A stretch of DNA of 64,000 bases from the NCBI GenBank assembly GCA_963556255.1, contig OY744605.1:33203463-33267462 (forward strand), read 5' to 3'. This DNA comes from Allolobophora icterica (Eukaryota > Annelida > Clitellata > Crassiclitellata > Lumbricidae). The translations under genes were made by a program, and so were the position numbers. Of this stretch, positions 24,016 through 36,300 are shown one piece after another; position 1 is the stretch's first letter, and each line of letters starts with the position of its first letter. The notes below the pieces were generated by a model. The model searched no databases and was not told where the DNA came from. It saw only the letters and a program-made list of their open reading frames with translations.

Positions 24016-25137
24016 ATGGATAAAACAACAGACACAGGCATTGTCAACTTCAGATTATCACAGGTGGACACAGCATTTTCTTCCAGATCCTATGATGTAT
24101 TTTCCTGCCTGGACAGCATTGAAGCAAAGCACAAAGCATTTGAAAAGAATCAATTTGACGACCGTTCCGATCTGTTGAAACCCGATCCCACGGACGAACC
24201 AGTTGCTCGTAAAACAAAATTCAAAATTCCAAAGGGAATGCCACGGAAAAGCAGATTACCCGACTACAAATTAAGGCCTGATAAATGGAAGACATACAGC
24301 CTCCTTGACATCTCTCCTGAGCAGATGTCTGACTTGTCCAATCAAACAACTGCACTGGAATTCATCGAATCTCTCAAAAACAGAGCTGCTGGGTCATGTC
24401 CAGATGCTACCAACCAGATTGAAGATGATTCTATGGATACCTGCACAGATACAGATACAGAGACTGGTCAGTCGTGTTTTGCATCTCATAAACAGCATCT
24501 ATTCCACAAACCTGCTGTACAGTCATTGAAGCAGACAAAGGTGGATGAAAATCAGTTAGAATTAAAAGCAGCTTCACAAACGGTTGAAGTTGGTCCAAAG
24601 TTATGGAGACAACAGACTAAAGATGAAAATGAAGAAGTAACGTGTGAAAGTGTTAATGACAATCTTAGTGAAGGTACAGAGAGCAGTGTAGATGATACTT
24701 TGCGCCAGTCAACGAAAGAAGGATTGTTAGAAGTACATTTTCAAAATAAAGGTCTGAAGTCTAAAAACAAACATATTCGGCCAAGAATTTTGGCTGAAGA
24801 AAATGAAGAAGACAATGACAGTCTGGCACTGAAAGACAAAGATTCTGAGGAAGCAAAGCACGCAGATGATGAATCTGATAAGAACGATTCTGACGAAAGC
24901 GATGAATTTAGTGATTATGCAGTAGAAAATAGCGATAGTGATGAGGAGCTACTGAGTGGGCTTGTTGAATCAGAACATGATGTGAAGAACTGGTCTGACT
25001 TGCACTATGAACAGGATAATAGCAATGATGGAGATGCCATTAATTCAAATTCTTGTTTCGCGGGACAAGAAGACATTAAACTGCAAAACTTTGAGAAAGA
25101 TGATGACTGTACAGATGACCTTGATACTGTTGACTAA
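24016..25137 (+). CDS. TSSC4: TSSC4-like U5 snRNP assembly/recycling factor
   Basis: 373 aa from ATG at 24016; the first usable ATG lies 22 bases after the acceptor at 23993. TSSC4 binds PRPF19 and U5/tri-snRNP proteins and helps rebuild U5 snRNPs in the nucleus (known for the human protein). Family marks: FSSRSYDVFSCLDSIE at residues 21-36, corresponding to the conserved N-terminal SxRSxDVF motif, and the core FKIPKGMPRKSRLPDYKL with DKWKTYSLLDIS and SNQTTALEF at residues 69-116, matching the human VPDYxxxPxRWTKYSLEDV...SNxxxALxFL block. The C-terminal third is highly acidic (runs of D, E and S from about residue 260), longer than I recall in vertebrates. No intron interrupts the coding frame. 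The name rests on remembered family similarity. Confidence 0.9.
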   Translation: MDKTTDTGIVNFRLSQVDTAFSSRSYDVFSCLDSIEAKHKAFEKNQFDDRSDLLKPDPTDEPVARKTKFKIPKGMPRKSRLPDYKLRPDKWKTYSLLDISPEQMSDLSNQTTALEFIESLKNRAAGSCPDATNQIEDDSMDTCTDTDTETGQSCFASHKQHLFHKPAVQSLKQTKVDENQLELKAASQTVEVGPKLWRQQTKDENEEVTCESVNDNLSEGTESSVDDTLRQSTKEGLLEVHFQNKGLKSKNKHIRPRILAEENEEDNDSLALKDKDSEEAKHADDESDKNDSDESDEFSDYAVENSDSDEELLSGLVESEHDVKNWSDLHYEQDNSNDGDAINSNSCFAGQEDIKLQNFEKDDDCTDDLDTVD

Positions 25138-25267
25138 GAGACGTAGGAACACTCTCGACATCATATTGGGAACAACCATTTTTACATACCCAGCATTAGT
25201 GATTCGGGTGTTTCACTTTTGAATGTACTTATTGTCATTCTTACGTACGTACTTATTGTGATTCGTA

Positions 25268-25360
25268 TGTTAGTCTTCTCTTTTGAATGTCTGCTAGATT
25301 GCAGATCTAATGTTAGTCTTCTGTTTTGAATGTCTGCTAGATTGACTTTTGCAGATCTAA
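25268..25360 (+). repeat. Tandem duplication in TSSC4-like 3' UTR
   Basis: A unit of about 43-50 bp (TGTTAGTCTTCT..TTTTGAATGTCTGCTAGATTG...GCAGATCTAA) is present twice, the second with a short insertion. Confidence 0.85.
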
Positions 25361-25681
25361 TAATTTAATAATAGCTAATTCCTGTGTGGAATGACAGCTA
25401 GAGTTTACTTTTTTTAAGTTGTCTCTGAGTTCTTGACCCCAAAGCCTGCCAGAAGATCAAATCAAGGGCTTGATATTCAATCGAGTCTTTAAATTAAACT
25501 TCCTGTTGAGCTCTCTACTTCTTTTCCATTGACAACTCGGGCTATAAGGAATTGTGCAGGAAAACGGCCATTAGCAGTGAAAACGTATACGGGCGTTCAG
25601 CCCATGAATAGAAATGGTAATGTTTAGCCCTTCGTATTTCTTCTGTTGTATACTGAGTATACCCGGTATGTATTTGTTTTC

Positions 25682-25687
25682 AATAAA
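25682..25687 (+). terminator. Candidate polyadenylation signal AATAAA (TSSC4-like)
   Basis: AATAAA lies 545 bases after the stop codon in an AT-rich 3' UTR. It is the first convincing canonical signal downstream on this strand. Confidence 0.5.
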
Positions 25688-25699
25688 TCTGTTGCTAAT

Positions 25700-27268
25700 G
25701 GGCACTGAAGAAAGTTTTACACACTGCTGAAGTTTCATAACAATTTAGACCGTAAAGGACATTTTGTAAAATGACAGACGAACTTCAACGTATTTTTTAG
25801 AGGCAAACTATGATATTTATGTTTATATATAGCTGTTTATATGCTGCCTTTCAACAACCTCACAAACATGCTAAATCTGTTTGTGAGGTAAGCATTTTAC
25901 TTGAAGCAACTGTAGCACATGCCCTAAGGTCACCATAGACCCACCAACTCAGATGGCCACCACTCACTGTGTTCAGAAAGTCCCATATGTCTCTAAGCTG
26001 TGAACATCACCAATACTTTTGCATATTACATGTTTCAGTCTTCAACTGTAGCGTTCAATGTAATGCTGCAAGTTCGATTCGTCAAATATGGGACTTGACT
26101 CCACGTCATAACTCAGATCTGCTTTTGATGTTCGCCTTGACCAATTCATTGTTATAGTACCCATTAATCCACATCACCTGTGAACTACCACACTAGTGTT
26201 GTAGCAGCTGAAGAGCCAGTTATCCTCGTTACCTATGAATGACAGGAATTTCTATTTATTTATGTATGTACATCATGAGGAAAAACAAAAACTCTTACCA
26301 ATTTAATTAAAAAACACAACATGGAAACGACACTTTTAATCACTACACATACAGTATTAATTAAATTCTGTATTAACATTATACTACAGAAGTTGCACCA
26401 GGGCCTTGGCAAAATCAACTGACCTTGTATGACAAACTATTGAAAAAATAAATAGCAGTTTTTACAATCAGTCTCTACAGAGGTGAAAAGCAGTCAGGCC
26501 AACAAGTAAGTCTGATGGTGTATCAGGGTGTTCACAAGGGTGCCAACAAAATGCACTTCAGTTGCATACAATTTTACAATGTTACAATATGTGACAATGC
26601 TATGCAATGTTGTTTCAACATGCAGTAAAAGCACTTTGCTACATAGTCGTAATAATGCTAAACTGTTGTGCTGCTGAAAAAGTCGGTGTTTACTGTAGCA
26701 GTTACAGTGCTCAGCAATATTACCAGTACTTTATTACATGCTAATCTGCCCAAAAAGAATCCCAAGTTTTGAGAATTGAGCAGTTTCCTGAAGTGAGAAG
26801 AATAAATAAAACTATGATTTTACCACAAAATAAATACAGAAAAATTTCAGCTGTCACCCTACAGTTACAGCTGTACTATATGCACAAACATTGAAGGCTT
26901 CATGCATGCAAAGCCAAAATCAATACAGACTTTATTTACAGCATAATTTTCAGTTGTACTTGTATGTGAAATTAGCATAGCACATCCATGTGTTCATTTC
27001 ATTTCCTAACATAAACCCAATGCACAGCCAAGTGTACATTCGATGTAATACTGTTTCAAATTCCACTAAAATGCCAAAGAAAAATCATACAAAATACCAA
27101 CAGAACATAGCAAAGGAACACGTTGAAGTGATTACAGACAAAGCCAAAAAGTGAAAGGATGACAATTGTGACATACCTTAGCAGTGGACGTTGTTTTAGG
27201 ATTGTGTGCCTCTTGAATAATTTTTCGACTGAAAACAGCTTTTTAAATAACTAGGATAATTCTCATAA
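25700..27268. other. Intergenic, no clear features
   Basis: AT-rich, with no recognised repeats or coding sequence. Upstream exons of the unidentified exon at 27269-27514, if real, should lie here or further left, but none could be supported. Confidence 0.4.
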
Positions 27269-27514
27269 GCAGTCAAGAAAACAAACAATATTGAACAATT
27301 TAATGACGAGTGTGTACTAAAAGCGAACGGGCAAATTATGCAGCTCGTCATTAAAGAACTTCCCAGTAGGTTAATTTTCCTTAAGGATCCAACGAGAGAA
27401 AGACTGCTGTGCTTCATAACTGACCTAGATGGCAAAATTATTAGAGTACATTGTCCGATAAGGACATCATCGGAACGAAGAGTAGTTGCTGGAAAACGGG
27501 ATATAAAAGACTAA
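27269..27514 (+). CDS. Possible terminal coding exon, unknown protein
   Basis: An 81-codon open stretch, bounded upstream by TAA at 27266-27268 and ending at TAA 27512-27514. Possible splice acceptors CATAAG or AAGCAG sit at 27264-27272, so a real exon would start at 27270 or 27273. The peptide has a balanced, folded-protein composition unlike nearby chance frames: LKANGQIMQLVIKELP, LIFLKDPTRERLLCFITDLD and GKIIRVHCPIR suggest alternating beta strands, and the end is basic (RRVVAGKRDIKD). AATAAA follows at 27598-27603. I do not recognise the family. It may be the last exon of a small gene whose other exons I cannot see, or a transposon fragment. The opposite strand is also open here, which weakens the call. 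Confidence 0.35.
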   Translation, partial: AVKKTNNIEQFNDECVLKANGQIMQLVIKELPSRLIFLKDPTRERLLCFITDLDGKIIRVHCPIRTSSERRVVAGKRDIKD

Positions 27515-28167
27515 CCTGACAAATGTTGCTACAGACAGCGAAGTTAAAAGAAACACTATAGACGATAAAACTTCAATATTGACATCAAGACAGTAATAAT
27601 AAAGACAACGAACAGGATTTTAAAAGTCACATTAAAAGTCAAAGAAATACCCATTACCAAACAAGCAAGAATAAGACAAAGAGCAACATACAAGCCCAAC
27701 ACACAATGCCAAGTAATGGGGCAGATGTACAGGATCCTTACACAAAGTTTTCTTAATGAGAAAGATACAATCAAATACTGAAGGGATGCCAATGGATTTA
27801 CAAAATGAGGATTATGACATAAGAACTTAGCAAAAAGCCAACTTATAAGCCTCAAATGTGACACTGCCAACAGTCACATTTTCAGGAAGCAAAAATAAAT
27901 AAAAAACCTAAAATATAATTGGAACAGCATGAAACGAATATTTACCTTTCAAAAGGGCTTCATATCAACTTCAAATGTACACAATAAAGTGCCCTGATCC
28001 CAACACTATAAGCCGAGTTCAATGACAAAATATCAAATTATCTAAAATTACCATTACAGAGAGATAGATCAATCATGCAGCTAAGGTATGACTTACACCA
28101 ACCACAAGTAAACAAATTCTGAAATTAGCAACAAGTCTCATGGTCAAAAATGCAAAGCACCACATAT

Positions 28168-28447
28168 TGGGGGTCCATAGAGTAGTGGTAACATCACTGG
28201 CGTGAAGAGCAAGAGGTAGCGGGATCGTTTCCCGAAACCCCCCAAATTTAGGTCCACTCAGCCTTTCATTCGCGAGATGGCGCGTTGTTAAAATGAGATG
28301 TAGGACATGATGGGCGCCTTGCATGGCTGCCGTGTACAGTTAAATTCGATTCCTGTAATAACTTGTGATCATCCATTCATACTGATTTGTAATCATACTG
28401 CGTTATTGTCAGTTTGAAGATATTAAACGAAGATTATTATTATTATT
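28168..28447 (+). repeat. tRNA-derived SINE, copy 2
   Basis: Near-identical to 14714-14993 apart from a divergent segment near 28235-28250 (CCCGAAACCCCCCAAATTT). It ends in (ATT)n. Confidence 0.75.
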
Positions 28448-30069
28448 GTTATAAGTGAAGCAAGAATTGTAACCTAACACAGATTAAAATCTTTCCTGCA
28501 GCATAAATAGGGAGGCCATACCAGACAGCACCGTAGAAAACAGCAAAGAGCCAATTTTAATTTATTTGCTGAATGAAAAGACTGGATAAACAATCCTTTG
28601 GAATGCAATACAAAAAGAATGTCCATCTTGAGAACACCAAAGATTCCAAACTGAGACTTGACACATCTATGCAATTTAAACTTCAACCAAATTCAAAGAA
28701 GTGTGACAAAATTATAAAAACTTAAAATTGTTTAAAGAGATTGATATATAAGCACACAAGGCATCATAGGGGCCATCCATAAAGGACATCTGCAAAATGA
28801 TCTACTTTGGACCCTCCATCTCCTTTTGTCCACATTTGGCCTTACCTTCCCTCCCTTCCGTTTGCGGACATCCATATCAGAGGATGCCTGGCTACCAGAC
28901 TCTTGCAGTGTGGCAGCACGGACTCAAATACCATCAACCGACTTCCTTTCTGCTGCTTTGTATGCCAAACTCAAACCAACTTTTTAACAGCATCACCATT
29001 CTTTTTTATATTACTCCAGTCTCTATGCATGCTGATGAAATGGTTATTGAACAATGGAGCACTACTAACGATGAACCAATTTAGTGCAGACTGTCTGCCA
29101 TCTAACTGAAGTTACTGATTAACACCTTAACCCCTCCCCTTTGTACGCATTGGGATGACTCCTCCCTCCCCTCATTGCAAACGTTCCATATGTATGACCA
29201 CCTGCCTCCTGTCTTATATTACAAGTCTGAATCAAATATCAGCTGCTGAGAGGTTCTTAAAAAGTGCAGTGCAAATACACAGATACACAAAAGATGAGAT
29301 AACTGCTTGAGATACAAGATTCATCAAGTCCGTTATCATATGCCAGACTGGTGAATTTCAATAGTTTGAAAACGAAAAACACACATCAAAGCTCCAAATG
29401 ATACAAAACATTGCAAGACTTGCAAAGCAAACAATGCTTACATGTAAAACAAGTTGTGTCAACAGCAGGTGACACAACAATAAAACAATAGTCATTCATT
29501 AAGGTTCAAACAATTACATCAATAAGAGCTCAAAGCAATAAAAACAGCTGACAAAACTTCATTCTTATACTCCTTCATGACGCATGCAAACCGAACAATT
29601 GTAATTCTGGCAAAGAGAAAGAATTATATTAACAGCAAATACAATAGAGGTTCAAATGATCTGTGGTTTTCCACATTAAACTGCTAGATAAGACCATTCT
29701 GCATTTAACTGATCAGGAAATAAATCACATAGAAAACAGTAATGAAGAATCACACAGCGTTTGTAATTGTCCACACTAGCAGTTGGCAAGATGAATTATA
29801 TTTATTTATATGGAGACTTTTAAGAGCCTTTGAGATGCTTTTAAAAGGCACTACATAAATATACAAATATACATGGCTGTCTCAATAATTCCCATAAGTA
29901 GATGTTCGTTGGAAAAGCCACCGATAAAAAACCCCTCCCAGTGCATAGACATTGCCAGATATGCCATCAAAACATTCTGGTGCTACCTGTACCATATTAC
30001 AACAAACCAACTCAAACTGTAAGAAAAAACCCGCATAACCAAACGTCTGTGACATTTCCTAAAATTTTG
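28448..30069. other. Region downstream of CDC25 stop
   Basis: Probable CDC25 3' UTR at its right end. A decayed LINE-like tail (TTTTAAAAGGCACTACATAA) is at 29837-29856 and AT-rich filler lies elsewhere. No gene was recognised. Confidence 0.4.
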
Positions 30070-30328
30070 TCACGAATCTATGAACCCAAGTGACTTGGTT
30101 AAGTTTCCAACGTCCAGATTTCGAGACCGTGATCGGGAACGAAAGTGTTTCATTTCATCCATATGGTCCTCGTGAAGCATGGGCTTATAACCACATGGCT
30201 CACAAAGTTCCGGATGCACCTGGAAAAAGGCTTTGTAGCCACCTTCAAGGATGTAGAGCTCTGGATAGTGCAGCGCTGGATAACAGTCTTTGTTACAGTC
30301 ACGATCCGTGTTACGTAGGAAGCGCATT
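30070..30328 (-). CDS. CDC25: CDC25 exon 8 (C-terminal)
   Basis: Acceptor TTGTTGAATTTACAG at 30329-30343. The first base completes Leu500; the frame then reads MRFLRNTDRD to a stop at 30070-30072. YPALHYPELYILEGGYKAFF and the LCEP, MLHEDH motifs match the conserved C-terminal lobe. The tail is basic (FRSRSRSRN), the region used for CDK docking in vertebrates. Confidence 0.95.
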
Positions 30329-33300
30329 CTGTAAATTCAACAAAGCTGAGTGAAATTACACCCTTATTGGTGATTGTAAAGTAAAGCAAGTGATTAACTG
30401 ATGGTTAATAATCAGACACTTGTAACTGATCTGTGGTTCAGCAAACAATTCAAAAATTATTTTAATAACAATGCACATAATCCCTAACGAAAATCAGTCA
30501 TTGGCTGTTGCTGTGATTCAGCCAAACGATCATTTAACATCAGAAAATACTGGTATAGCTGAGAAAAACTAGTATAATATAAGCAAGTGATTACCTTTCG
30601 ATATCTTAAAAATGTGGCAACATCAACTAACACAACACCTTATTTATCTGTAAAATGTTTAGATATTAATTTAAAAACAGCATATTCATGGCTATTACTG
30701 CAACTTACAGTGTTGGTCTACTTCTGACATTGAAATGTGCATGCTAAATAAGTACTTAACTAAAAAAAACTAAAATAAAGCAGAGCCACAGAGTACAAAA
30801 TCTGATTTATCTGGGAACGTTTTAAGATAAAAGGAAAAGGAAAAGGAAAACATGCCCTCAATCACTAAATAGCAACTTACAGTTTTGGTCCTCTCTCTGA
30901 AGAGAACTCGCAGTGGAAGATGATCACTGGTCGACGTCTGATTGTCAAGTTTGCATTTCGAACTGCGTCGGCCGAAAAGAATTCCTGTATGATCGCTTCC
31001 TTCGAGAAAATGTTCAATGCTCCCTGAAAATATTCCAAACAGTTTCACGCTTTAATACCTTGTCTGTGAAGTTGATATCTTAACAGTTAAGTTAAGTTTG
31101 TAGACTAGCACAGGGTTGCAATAACTGACGTCACAATGCCAATGTAATCGATCAGTCTACATGTGATTGCAACCTGATTCAGATGCAAAAGGCTGCACTT
31201 TCCTGATGTATGGCTAGCATAGTAGCATGGTAATTGAGTGTATGTATGTATGTATGTATGTATGTATTTATTAGGGTTGTTAATATCGTTTTTTTGGCAA
31301 ACCAATTATCGATTGTAGAAATCCGATATTAAACAGATTATTGTTTTTGGCCTTCACAGAAATATATTATAAATTATAATATAATACAAGTTACTTAAAG
31401 CATTACGTACCGTAACATACATACAAGCAACGCAGTGTCGACACCGAATTGTTTATTTTCTACTTAGAGAGTTAAAAGTCAAGCTATTAACTATTAACCT
31501 AGCTATAACGCCTACTTAACGACCGGTCGACTAAGCTAATAAATGTATTCATTAACAAACACACGGCAAACTTGTGCTATTGGGGTCCCTAATATTAATG
31601 ATATACATCCTTTCAGATCGTTCTGCCTATCCCCACACCATCCCCATTAGGTGTGTTCCCATCCCCACCAGGCCAAATAACAAGATAAAATGCTCCTGTA
31701 CATTAAACAGTTATAAGTTTTTTAAATACAGAATATTCAACTGAAGTTGAAAAGATGTTGAATATTAAAGGATTTCTATTATATAGCGCAGGCTAGATTA
31801 ACAGATAGTTAATTACTACGACGGACAAAGTTACAATCATTACCGCGGTAAATACCATGCTTGTATTTCTATCCCCACAGTAATGCTGCAGGCCTCGCTA
31901 CCATCCCCATGGCATTACCGCCTCTTCTGACATCATTACCACGGATTTACCAAGGTTACCATGAAATTACCACCTTCCTCGTTACCACATCACTCTCTGT
32001 CATGGACATCAATCATAACAATGTATATACTGTATTTATTGACATTATTATTATTACTGAATGCTTTTAACGCATGCAAAGTCATACAGAAATGCGAATT
32101 GGAGCACCAGGTGAAGAGCAGGTAATACCAATGCTGTTGGTACTGTCCAATATAATGTAGATATATGTTACACCAGTCAAAAGAATAAACGACGGAATAC
32201 TTGCTTTCAAATGGCCTGCATCAAACTCGTATGGATATCGGCAATCGACAATGAAATACTTGGGCAAACAGCCAGAAAATTCATTATTCAAAATTCTGGC
32301 CATCTACAATAAGATAGAAAATACACATGAACACCTGAATTATAAAAATAAAATGTTGCATCCTAATGTCCCTTTTGTTCCCACAATGTTTCAAACATCA
32401 TTCACTTTTTGGAGGTCTCTGCCAAATGGTCAGTAAACAGCTACGTGCATGTAAAGCACTGGGTTGGTGTTAACACGCCAGAGCACCAATTAACGAATTC
32501 CATAGTACTGCATTAAACAAAGTAAAGTACAAACTCCTTATCATTTGAATTGTTTCTATACCCAGGTATTTGCCAAAGCATAATTTTCTGAAAGAGATTA
32601 AATATTATCGATTGGACAATGCACTAGCCAGCTGACTGCCCAAGCACTTGCCCTGAAATGTGCAGCCAGAGGTTCTAGCACTATTGAGCTAATCACAGTG
32701 CAGAGTCCTTAAAACATAATGTCTTACTACTGCTTAATGACATTTTAGACAGTGGTGGTAAATTAAAAAAAACAAATTATATAGTCCGAAAAAATTACAG
32801 CTACAACACAGATCTTGGATATTGAGTCGGTTTTTTTCTTTTGCTTTAAAACTGATAGATCTTAAACAAGATAACATTTCACCATAAGAAACTTTTTATA
32901 TGTAGGCATGTAGCTGCTACTGGACTACTGATTGAGAATGCAATTTTTATCAAATTGATCAGTTGTTATGAGACTAACCATTATTAAATATTTTGTAAAG
33001 CACTACCTATCTGACTACAACACAAAGACAACAACAACACACGAAACTGATGCAATGGCTACAATAATTTCAACTAATGTACTTGGTTCAAAACCTGGCC
33101 TAGGCAGATACTTTAGCTAACAACACTTTCCACAGCCTTCAACAGCACCTTTCACACTGATCAGCCTACTAATAACTGTTATCAATTTAGTATTAAAACA
33201 ACAATGAATGCTTGGTGTTCAGTCTGTCTTACTTACTGTATTGCATGAAATGGCTTTGAGATCCTGATGCTTACTGTAAGTAAGCGGCAAACAATACGAC

Positions 33301-36300
33301 TGACTAAAGTCACCGATGAGATCACCACCATGGCCATCAGACTTCATTAGCGCTGACTTTATCATTGCCTCTGATTGGCATCTTACGAGACGGCGCACAG
33401 GGGCAATGCTCAAACTCACTGATGCTGGAATCAACGCAGATTCGGCATCAGAGGCCTTGTGACGCTTTGACCTGTCACACGGTCTTTCCCCACTGTCACG
33501 GCAGTCCGAATGCCCCATGTCTCCCGAGTTCAAAGACTTTGATCTGTCCAGTTTGGATCTGGAAAGACTAAACAGATTTCTTCGAGTCGGTGTGATAGGA
33601 ACAGCATTCTCTGGCTGTGAGTCCGAACCACTCGAAATGGTACGCTGACGTTTCTTACTAGGATGATGTTGAACTTTCCCTGATTTCGGAATAGACTCAA
33701 CGCAGAAGGTCTCAGCAGTGGTTAAATTCTGCACATCAGAATCAGTGCTAGGGTTATTGATATCCATCATATCGATGAAGCCATCATCTTCACCATCAAA
33801 GTTCTCATCTCTTCCCAGCATCAAATTCTGCCTCAGCTGTGGCTCATCCAGGGCCTGAAATACATACCAGTACACTCCACATTTACAGAAATTGACAATA
33901 AAAATAAATGTTGGACCAAAACTACAAGCCTAGATATATGAACTTTAATTCATTTGAAGAATAAACTTGAGGATAGCTTTGGAGCCAAAAGATAAAACCT
34001 CCAGTGTAATTCTTATGTGTTTGGGCTTACACTTTTATGAGTATGCTTAACAAACCAAACATTCCACTTAACCATACGACACCCTGACTTTTCATATAGC
34101 CTGAAGTCCCTGAACCATAATAGACTTTAATGTAGTACTAGGTTCCTGTGCTTTTGCCATGACTAACCAATAATTCAGACATTTTCTGCCCAAGTACTAT
34201 CTGCTCTTCCATTTGTCTGATGTCAATCAAGCCTGGAATCAAGACTCACCCTTTCCAGTTAGCTAATCTACCATGGCCTGCCTTCTAATGTATCTGTATC
34301 CTTAGAACTTGACTGGACTGAGCATACAGACTGTTTCAGGGTAGAAATGTCAGCCGGCACAGTATGATTTCTGTAGCTGCTCTCTGACAACCACACTAGA
34401 ATGATGTAAACAGACTTCCAGATCTACATGAGGAAGACACTTACTGAGTTCTTGTTAGGCACTGAAAACGAGCGAAATAGAGACACTCTTGCTCGGCTCT
34501 TTGAGAACACATTTCTTGGAGTCGAGTTCAACAGATGTGCCTTGGACAAAACAGACAGCGGTGGTCTTGGCACTTTGAAATCATCCTTGTCTAAACCAAC
34601 GCCACTGTCCTGCGAACTTTCATCTTCCCTTTCATCCTGCCCAACAGTTTCAGCAGTCTTTGGCACTGGCACCGTCTTGGCATCGGACAGTACCTTGTTC
34701 TTTGATTTTCCAATTGGAAGGAAACCATAGAATGACAACTGAAAATAAAAGCCAAAACTTATACAGTACGTGTTACTACAAAAAGCACTGTCCAATTCTC
34801 ACTCCTATATATAATGTAATTTCCAGTATCTGGTGGTAAAATAAATACTGGGACAGAATTTATTGGGAAATGCATACCAGTAATTGTTTGGACAGTGCTC
34901 GTGAAGAAAAGTATGCTAATGGAACACTTGCATGACATGGAGTCCAAAATCCAAAATGGCAGCTGACTGCATGTGATACAGCACTTGGTTAAAATTCCAA
35001 GCAGATGGCACATTATAAATATAAACTATAAATATTAACAAAATAAAAATAGTAACAGGTTGGGATTCCCTTATTTCAACCAACAGCTGTCCAAAGTAAA
35101 TCTTCTAAAGACAGGTTAACTAACATTCGTTTAGTCCTATAAACCAATTTTAATGAAGAGAAAACTGTAAAACTAGGTTTATTTGACTGCCATGCATTGG
35201 TGTGAAGCTAGCAGCAGGTACATACAATGTACTTCCATGTACTGAGAAACCTAAGCCATCAGATTTAAGCAGAAATGACCAAGAGTCTTAACAGTTTAGC
35301 AATGCAGTAAATGAAATAACTACTGCAAACCCTCCTTGCAGTCCCTGGCATTGTAAAATGAATTTTGACATTTATCCCAAGTTAAATTCACATGCAGATG
35401 CAAACACAATAATTCTAAAGCAAACACAATATAACATATCACATAATAAGAAGTATTAATATATGCAGGGCCCAGTGTATTTTACCAGCTGTTTTAAGAA
35501 TGTTAACAATTAACAGAAGATGTACAAAAAGCTACTGGAAAACAATATTTCTCGTCATTAAAGGATTAAACAGATTTATTTACCTAGTACCATTTGACCC
35601 AGACAATAAAACCACAAAATGATATTATGGAAATTTGTAAAGAACATTCCTCAGAGCAAAGTTACTGACACAGAAGGGTTTTTAAGCAAGTCATTCACCA
35701 ACAATAACACATTTTTTTAAGACAGAAAATAAAAACTCACAGGAAGTGACTTAAATTTCTTAATGCCTTTACTGTTTCTGCGATGTGTACCACTGTCAAA
35801 CATAAACATATCATCAAAACCTGGAAACATCTAGCAGTCAGAAATTACTATTTCTGTCCTAGCTATTACTATGAAAACAGCTCATCACTATGGGCACAAC
35901 TCACAAGCCTCTGTTTTCTAATTGGAACTATGCGCACGTCTCATTCCCCAACAATTTAAGCTCCATGCTTACAAAGTTTTAAGATAGTTCAGTATTTCAA
36001 GCAGATAACTCCAAAAAAACAAGGTAGGTGCTAGACTAAGAACTTATTATGTTCATATACATGGAAAAGGTAGTAGCAGTAGGAAGGGTGGAAAAATTAC
36101 AACAATCAAGATAGGTTTATCAGTGGTTCAACAATTGTTAATGTAATATTTATCCTGGAAAAATCAATTTGCAAAGAATTTGTAACCAAGTGTAATGGTC
36201 TTTCCTAGACATGCCAGATAAGGTAATTTTGAGTTCAGTCAGTATGAACATTCTATTACAGATGAACAGATCATTCTTCTTCAACTTAAAAATCGTGTTG

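Noticed and set aside
35821..35830. ATG at 35828-35830 as the CDC25 start
   Set aside because: Upstream exons with CDC25 N-terminal motifs join in phase to the acceptor at 35821, which excludes this ATG.
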